From: Pirellulales bacterium
Lineage (GTDB): Bacteria > Planctomycetota > Planctomycetia > Pirellulales > Lacipirellulaceae
Assembly (NCBI GenBank): GCA_019636345.1
Contig: JAHBXQ010000008.1
Location: forward strand, 62,001-126,000
Length of the DNA: 64,000 nucleotides
Direction: 5' to 3'
Part shown: one piece after another, positions 60,164 to 64,000 of the stretch
Position numbering within the stretch: the stretch's first letter is position 1
Layout of the letters: each line of letters starts with the position of its first letter
The notes under the pieces: model-generated
The model's input: the letters and a program-made list of their open reading frames with translations, nothing else
The model's database searches: none
Told to the model about the DNA's origin: nothing
Position numbers and translations under genes: made by a program

Positions 60164-61360
60164 ATGTCCCTCGCCTACCTCGACTGCGCCAGCGGCATCA
60201 GCGGCGACATGACGTTGGGGGCCCTCGTGGACGCCGGGGTCGATCTGGCAGCGGTGCAGGCGGGGATCGATTCGCTGGGGCTTCCCAGTTGCACGCTGCG
60301 GGTCGAGACTGTGAAGAAGCGCGGCTTCCGCGCGACGCAATTGGTCGTCGAGCACGAGCCGGAGCACGCCCATCGCCATCTCAGCCACATCGAGGCGATG
60401 ATCGAAGGGAGCGTTCTGACGCCGCGGCAGCGAGAGCTCGCCCGCGCGATCTTCGGCAAGCTCGCCGCGGCTGAGGCGAAAGTTCACGGCTCGACGATCG
60501 AGAAGGTCCACTTCCACGAGGTCGGGGCCGTCGATTCGATCGCCGACATCGTCGGCACGGCGATCGCGATTGACCTGTTGGGGATCAAGCGAATCGTCTG
60601 CTCGCCGATCCCCACGGGGCACGGGTTCGTGACGATCGCCCACGGACGGTGCGCGATCCCGGCGCCCGCGACGGCGGAGCTGTTGGCCACGGCCGGCGCC
60701 CCGCTGGCGGCGTGCGATTGCCAAGGCGAGTTGACCACCCCCACCGGCGCCGCGATCGTCGCCGCGCTGGCTGAATCGTTCGGCCCTCTGCCGGCGCTGA
60801 CGATCGACCGGATCGGCTACGGCGCCGGGCAAAAGGATTTCCCGCAGCCGAATCTGCTGCGGCTGATCGTGGGCACGTCCGTCGAACCCGCAGCCGCCGC
60901 GACCGGTTCCCCCCAGGCGGACGCGATCGTCGAGCTGCGGACCAACATCGACGACGCCTCGGGCGAGATGATCGGCCGGTGCGTCGAGCGGCTGTGGCAG
61001 GCCGGCGCCTTGGACGTGGCGACTTCGCCGCTGCAGATGAAGGGGGGCCGCCCCGGCGTGTTGCTGACCGTGCAGTGCCGCCCCGGCGACGACCGTTGCC
61101 TGGCCGAACTGATCTTTCGCGAGACGACGACCCTGGGTCTCCGCCGCGAGTTCGTCGAGCGGCTCACCTTGCCGCGTCGCACGGCCACGGTCCTCACCCC
61201 GTGGGGCGAGGTGACCGGCATCGTCGCCACGCTGCCCGACGGCGCCGAACGATTCTCGCCCGAGTACCGCTCGTGCGTCGCCGCGAGCGATCGGCACGAC
61301 GTCACTTGGCGCCAAGTCGACGCCGCCGCCCGGCAGGCATATCTCAACGCTCCGGGGTGA
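60164..61360 (+). CDS. larC: Nickel pincer cofactor biosynthesis protein LarC
   Basis: This protein of 398 residues is LarC, which inserts nickel into the pincer nucleotide cofactor of lactate racemase and related racemases. It begins with LDCASGISGDMTLGALVDAG, the family signature, has GSTIEKVHFHEVGAVDSIADI with conserved His and Glu residues, and TPTGAAIVAALAE. The C-terminal half contains the NIDDASGEMIGR segment. larA, larB and larE are not visible in the window. In other organisms LarC is sometimes encoded alone. It starts 100 bases after the sulfite reductase in the same direction; a shared transcript is possible. Confidence 0.95.
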   Translation: MSLAYLDCASGISGDMTLGALVDAGVDLAAVQAGIDSLGLPSCTLRVETVKKRGFRATQLVVEHEPEHAHRHLSHIEAMIEGSVLTPRQRELARAIFGKLAAAEAKVHGSTIEKVHFHEVGAVDSIADIVGTAIAIDLLGIKRIVCSPIPTGHGFVTIAHGRCAIPAPATAELLATAGAPLAACDCQGELTTPTGAAIVAALAESFGPLPALTIDRIGYGAGQKDFPQPNLLRLIVGTSVEPAAAATGSPQADAIVELRTNIDDASGEMIGRCVERLWQAGALDVATSPLQMKGGRPGVLLTVQCRPGDDRCLAELIFRETTTLGLRREFVERLTLPRRTATVLTPWGEVTGIVATLPDGAERFSPEYRSCVAASDRHDVTWRQVDAAARQAYLNAPG

Positions 61361-61541
61361 GGGGGCGCCGCCCCTATTCGCGGCTCGAAGCACTTCGGGT
61401 CCCAGGCCGACCCGATTGCTCCGATCAGGCGAAGTTTGCCGCCCTCGCGTGCAGTCGCCCGGCGAAATCACCGAGGCTCCGCCCCTCCGCGGGTCGATAA
61501 CCCTCAGTGGATGCCCCCTTCCCCCTTCAGCCCCTTCGGCG

Positions 61542-61937
61542 ATGTCCCTGCTCGCAATCCAATCCGACTGGATGCTGTTGGCCGGGATCGCGCTGTTGAC
61601 CGGGGTGTTCGTGCGACTGAACGTCCGGCGACGACGGAGCGCCGCGAAGCTCCTCCAGCGGCGGTTCGTCACGGATCCGCTCGAACGCATCCCGCGACCG
61701 AAGCAGAAGTGGGAGGGAGTGCAGCACGACGCAGCGGCCTTGGTCAACCGCGAGTCGGTCGAGCTCCACGAAACGGCCCGCGAAATCATGGGCCAACTGG
61801 CGTCGAAGATCGCGGTGTTCGAACGACTCGTCTCCCAGAGCAGCTCCCAGATCAAGCGGATGGAGTCGCTGCTGGACGAACTGCACGCCGTCGAAGGCCA
61901 GCCGCGGGAAGGCTCGGGCGGACTTCGCGTTTCTTGA
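61542..61937 (+). CDS. Small membrane-anchored coiled-coil protein
   Basis: This 131-residue protein has one N-terminal helix (DWMLLAGIALLTGVFVRL near residues 8-26), a basic stretch RRRRSAAKLLQRR, and a helical C-terminal half. The helix pattern SVELHETAREIMGQLASK and SSSQIKRMESLLDELH is a likely coiled coil. I do not recognise a family. The ATG 61542 was chosen since the preceding frame from 61416 has no helix. The gene follows larC with 180 bases between. Confidence 0.65.
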   Translation: MSLLAIQSDWMLLAGIALLTGVFVRLNVRRRRSAAKLLQRRFVTDPLERIPRPKQKWEGVQHDAAALVNRESVELHETAREIMGQLASKIAVFERLVSQSSSQIKRMESLLDELHAVEGQPREGSGGLRVS

Positions 61938-62001
61938 ACTCGCGTTCCTGCGTGCGATTCCCAAGCCCCGGGACAGCGTGACCGGGCATCTCGGCCGAGG
62001 C

Positions 62002-63093
62002 TCACCGCTGAACGCGGGCCGAGCCGCCGGCGGCGAGGGATTCCACTTCGCTCAGCTTGGCCATCGAGACGTCGCCGGGGAACGTGGTCAGCAGCGCGCC
62101 GTGGGCCCAGCCGAGGCGGAGGGCTTGTTCGGTCGGTCGGCCGTCGAGGAGTCCGAACAGCAGCCCCGCGGCGAATCCGTCGCCGCCGCCGATGCGGTCG
62201 ATCACGTCGAGCTGCATCGTCGGGCTCACGAGCTGTTCGTCCCCCAACACGACGACCGCAGCCCAGTCGTGCCGGTTGGTGCTTTTCACCTCGCGGAGCG
62301 TCGTGGCGACCCCCTTCACGCCGGGGAATTCGGCCCGGACGCGTTCGATCATGCCGAAGAACGCGCCGGGATCGAGCTTGCCGGCTCCGGCGTGCCCCTC
62401 GGGACCGGCGATCCCCAGGCCCAGTTGCAGGTCCTCCTCGTTGCCGATCAACAGGTCGACGTTCTCGACGATGCTGCGCATCACCTGCCGCCCCTTCTCG
62501 TTTCCTCCCGCAAGCGTGGCCCACAACTTGGCGCGGTAGTTGAGGTCGAACGAGACGACGGCGCCCGCGGCCTTGGCGGCCTGCATTCCTTCGATGATCG
62601 TCTGCGAGGTCGTGTCGGACAGGGCGGCGAAGATCCCGCCCGAATGGAACCACCGTACGCCGCGGCTGAAGATGGCGTGCCAGTCGAAGTCGCCCGGCTT
62701 GAGCAGGGCGCCCGCTTCGTTGGCTCGGTTGTAGAACACGACCGGCGCCCGCACCCCCTGGCCGCGGTCGCTGTAGACCGTGGCGATGTTCGGCCCGCGC
62801 ACGCCGTCGTGCTTAAAGCGTTTGTAGAACGGGCGGACCCCCGTCTCGCGGATGCGGGCCTCGACGAGTTCGCCGATGCCGTTGTCGACCATGGCCGTGG
62901 CGACGCCGGTGCGCAGCCCGAAACAGCTCGCCAAGTTCGCGGAGACGTTGTACTCGCCTCCGGAGACGTGGACCTCGAACGACCGGGCTTGCCGGAAGGG
63001 GATCACCCCGGGGTCGAGCCGATGGACGACGGCCCCCAGCGAGAGGAAGTCAAGTTCGCATTCCGCAGCGGGACGAAGCGTAAGGGCGGGCAT
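62002..63093 (-). CDS. PfkB-family sugar kinase (2-keto-3-deoxygluconate kinase-like)
   Basis: This 363-residue ribokinase/PfkB-type kinase phosphorylates a sugar acid. It has VHVSGGEYNVSANLAS near residues 41-57 (first PfkB motif), SFDLNYRAKLW in the middle (substrate loop), and DRIGGGDGFAAGLLFG near 305-320, the second signature with the catalytic Asp (GGGDG). Its neighbour is a D-mannonate-oxidoreductase-like SDR on the same strand. The pair fits 2-keto-3-deoxygluconate phosphorylation in hexuronate breakdown. The ATG 63093 was chosen; the frame start 63234 adds unrelated residues. Confidence 0.9.
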   Translation of the reverse strand: MPALTLRPAAECELDFLSLGAVVHRLDPGVIPFRQARSFEVHVSGGEYNVSANLASCFGLRTGVATAMVDNGIGELVEARIRETGVRPFYKRFKHDGVRGPNIATVYSDRGQGVRAPVVFYNRANEAGALLKPGDFDWHAIFSRGVRWFHSGGIFAALSDTTSQTIIEGMQAAKAAGAVVSFDLNYRAKLWATLAGGNEKGRQVMRSIVENVDLLIGNEEDLQLGLGIAGPEGHAGAGKLDPGAFFGMIERVRAEFPGVKGVATTLREVKSTNRHDWAAVVVLGDEQLVSPTMQLDVIDRIGGGDGFAAGLLFGLLDGRPTEQALRLGWAHGALLTTFPGDVSMAKLSEVESLAAGGSARVQR

Positions 63094-63276
63094 CAGAGGA
63101 TCCAAGCGAGTGACGGGTGGTGTAGCGGCGGAATCAAGCTTGTCTGTCGACAGGGTTGTCGCCGTAGGGCGCGGAGAGGAGAAAGGAACGCTTCCACGCA
63201 GGGCACTGTCCCTGGGCTGAGCGACGCCGGACATGACCTCTGCAGTCTTTGCGAACTCGGCGATGAATCGACGGGA

Positions 63277-64000
63277 TCAAATCGTCGTCGACGAGAATCC
63301 CCCGTCGACGACGATGTTCTGACCGGTGACGAACGACGAGGCCCGGTGCGAAGCCAGCCAGACGACGGCGCCGGCCAGTTCGCTCGCTTCGCCGAAGCGG
63401 GCCATCGGGGTGTGGGAGATGATCTGACCGCCCCGCTCGGTGTAGCTGCCGTCGTCGTTGAACAGCAGCTTGCGGTTTTGATCGGCAGGGAAGAAACCGG
63501 GGCTAATTGCGTTGACCCGCACGCCGTGGGTCGCCCACTCGCGGGCCAGGAACTGCGTGAAGTTGATCACCGCCGCCTTGGCCGCCGAGTACGCCACGAC
63601 GCGCGAGAGCGGGATCATGCCCGACATCGAGGCGATGTTGATGACGCTCCCCCGCCCTGCGGCGAGCATTCCCTCTCCGAACGCCTGGCACGGCAGGAGC
63701 GAACCGCCGACGAGGTTCAGGTCGAACACGTCGCGCCACGCTTCGAGCGGCAGCTTGCAGAAGTCGGCGCCGGGGGGGAGCGTCGCCTCGGGGCGGTTCC
63801 CTCCGGCCGCGTTCACTAGCACCGTCACGGGGCCGAGTTGCGCGGCGATCGCGTCGCGCGCCGCGCAGAGCGAAACGAGATCGAGCGCATCGGCCGATTG
63901 AAACATCGCCGTGCCGCCGGCGGCTTCGATCGCGCGGACCCGCTCGGCGCCGCGCTCGGCGCTGCGTCCGACGACGGCCACCTTGGCGCCGGCGGCAGCG
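63277..64000 (-). CDS. SDR-family oxidoreductase, D-mannonate oxidoreductase-like, 5' end outside window
   Basis: This short-chain dehydrogenase continues beyond position 64000, so its N-terminal NAD-binding Gly-rich loop is cut. The visible 241 residues include VLVNAAGGNRPEATL, INIASMSGMIP, the catalytic YSAAKAAV (Tyr-x3-Lys) and RVNAISPGFFPADQNR. The C-terminal pair HTPMARFGEASELAGAVVWL and FVTGQNIVVDGGFS follows. From memory these lines match the SDR-type D-mannonate/fructuronate oxidoreductase group. It is upstream of the PfkB kinase on the minus strand with 183 bases between. The two fit one hexuronate catabolic step. The start codon is not visible. Confidence 0.88.
   Translation of the reverse strand, partial: AAAGAKVAVVGRSAERGAERVRAIEAAGGTAMFQSADALDLVSLCAARDAIAAQLGPVTVLVNAAGGNRPEATLPPGADFCKLPLEAWRDVFDLNLVGGSLLPCQAFGEGMLAAGRGSVINIASMSGMIPLSRVVAYSAAKAAVINFTQFLAREWATHGVRVNAISPGFFPADQNRKLLFNDDGSYTERGGQIISHTPMARFGEASELAGAVVWLASHRASSFVTGQNIVVDGGFSSTTI

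Noticed and set aside
58364-62653. A 1429-residue open frame on the minus strand
   Set aside because: It runs antisense through sulfite reductase, larC and parts of the kinase; it has low-complexity Arg-rich content and no family pattern. All four sense genes it covers are clear.
1-64000. Search for tRNA, rRNA, CRISPR arrays and IS elements
   Set aside because: None was found by eye in the intergenic stretches; no regularly spaced repeats with unique spacers, no transposase motifs, no T-loop consensus.

Overview
The window is a high-GC bacterial chromosome segment that most resembles a planctomycete of the Pirellulales type. This assignment is an inference. It rests on two PEP-CTERM exported proteins, the Planctomycetes/Verrucomicrobia/Chlamydiae-type small basic protein, many large secreted proteins of unknown function, a Tat-signal Gfo/Idh/MocA oxidoreductase beside a LamG/DUF1080-like protein, and many short, scattered transcription units. 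I see no rRNA, tRNA, CRISPR array, insertion sequence or prophage.

Layout. 1-13 kb: uvrA, a PEP-CTERM protein, an FAD-dependent protoporphyrinogen oxidase, a VanZ-like protein, a translationally coupled AdoMet decarboxylase / SET-domain pair behind a structured leader, several secreted or membrane unknowns, a lipoprotein, and the decayed C-terminus of an RNase H-like exonuclease. 13.3-22.1 kb: a cbb3 cytochrome oxidase locus (diheme cytochrome c lipoprotein, four-helix membrane protein, ccoN, ccoO, two tiny membrane subunits, copper P-type ATPase, DsbD_2/TauE-like protein, then a DUF4405 protein on the other strand). The locus has no normal ccoP; the diheme lipoprotein and a 68-residue anchor may replace it. 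22-32 kb: inositol monophosphatase, Ca/Na antiporter, CHAD protein, three small exported Gly/Tyr/Pro-rich proteins (two preceded by sigma-54-type promoters, each followed by a strong terminator), an overlapping metallophosphoesterase / alpha-beta hydrolase pair, and an orphan low-GC PD-(D/E)XK nuclease. 32.4-41.8 kb: a repeat-bearing intergenic region, cutA, the fadA/fadB beta-oxidation pair, a DUF4430 gene whose 3' end is duplicated around an inserted ParE/ParD toxin-antitoxin module, a DUF6580 membrane protein, a HEAT-like secreted protein and an HDAC-family deacetylase. 41.8-56.3 kb: two large envelope proteins, a DCC-family thiol protein, the small basic protein, secreted sugar-related proteins, an alpha/beta hydrolase, an RRM protein, an orphan sdhB, a second PEP-CTERM protein, a GT4 glycosyltransferase and a PhnD-like binding protein. 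56.3-64 kb: folD, pgpA, a siroheme sulfite/nitrite reductase behind an 18-bp palindrome, larC, a small coiled-coil membrane protein, and a hexuronate pair (PfkB kinase and a D-mannonate-oxidoreductase-like SDR that runs off the end).

The coherent functional units are the cbb3 locus, the fatty-acid beta-oxidation pair, the hexuronate pair, the AdoMetDC-SET pair and the toxin-antitoxin insertion. Most other genes stand alone with their own promoter and terminator signals. All family names come from reading motifs by eye; no search was run.
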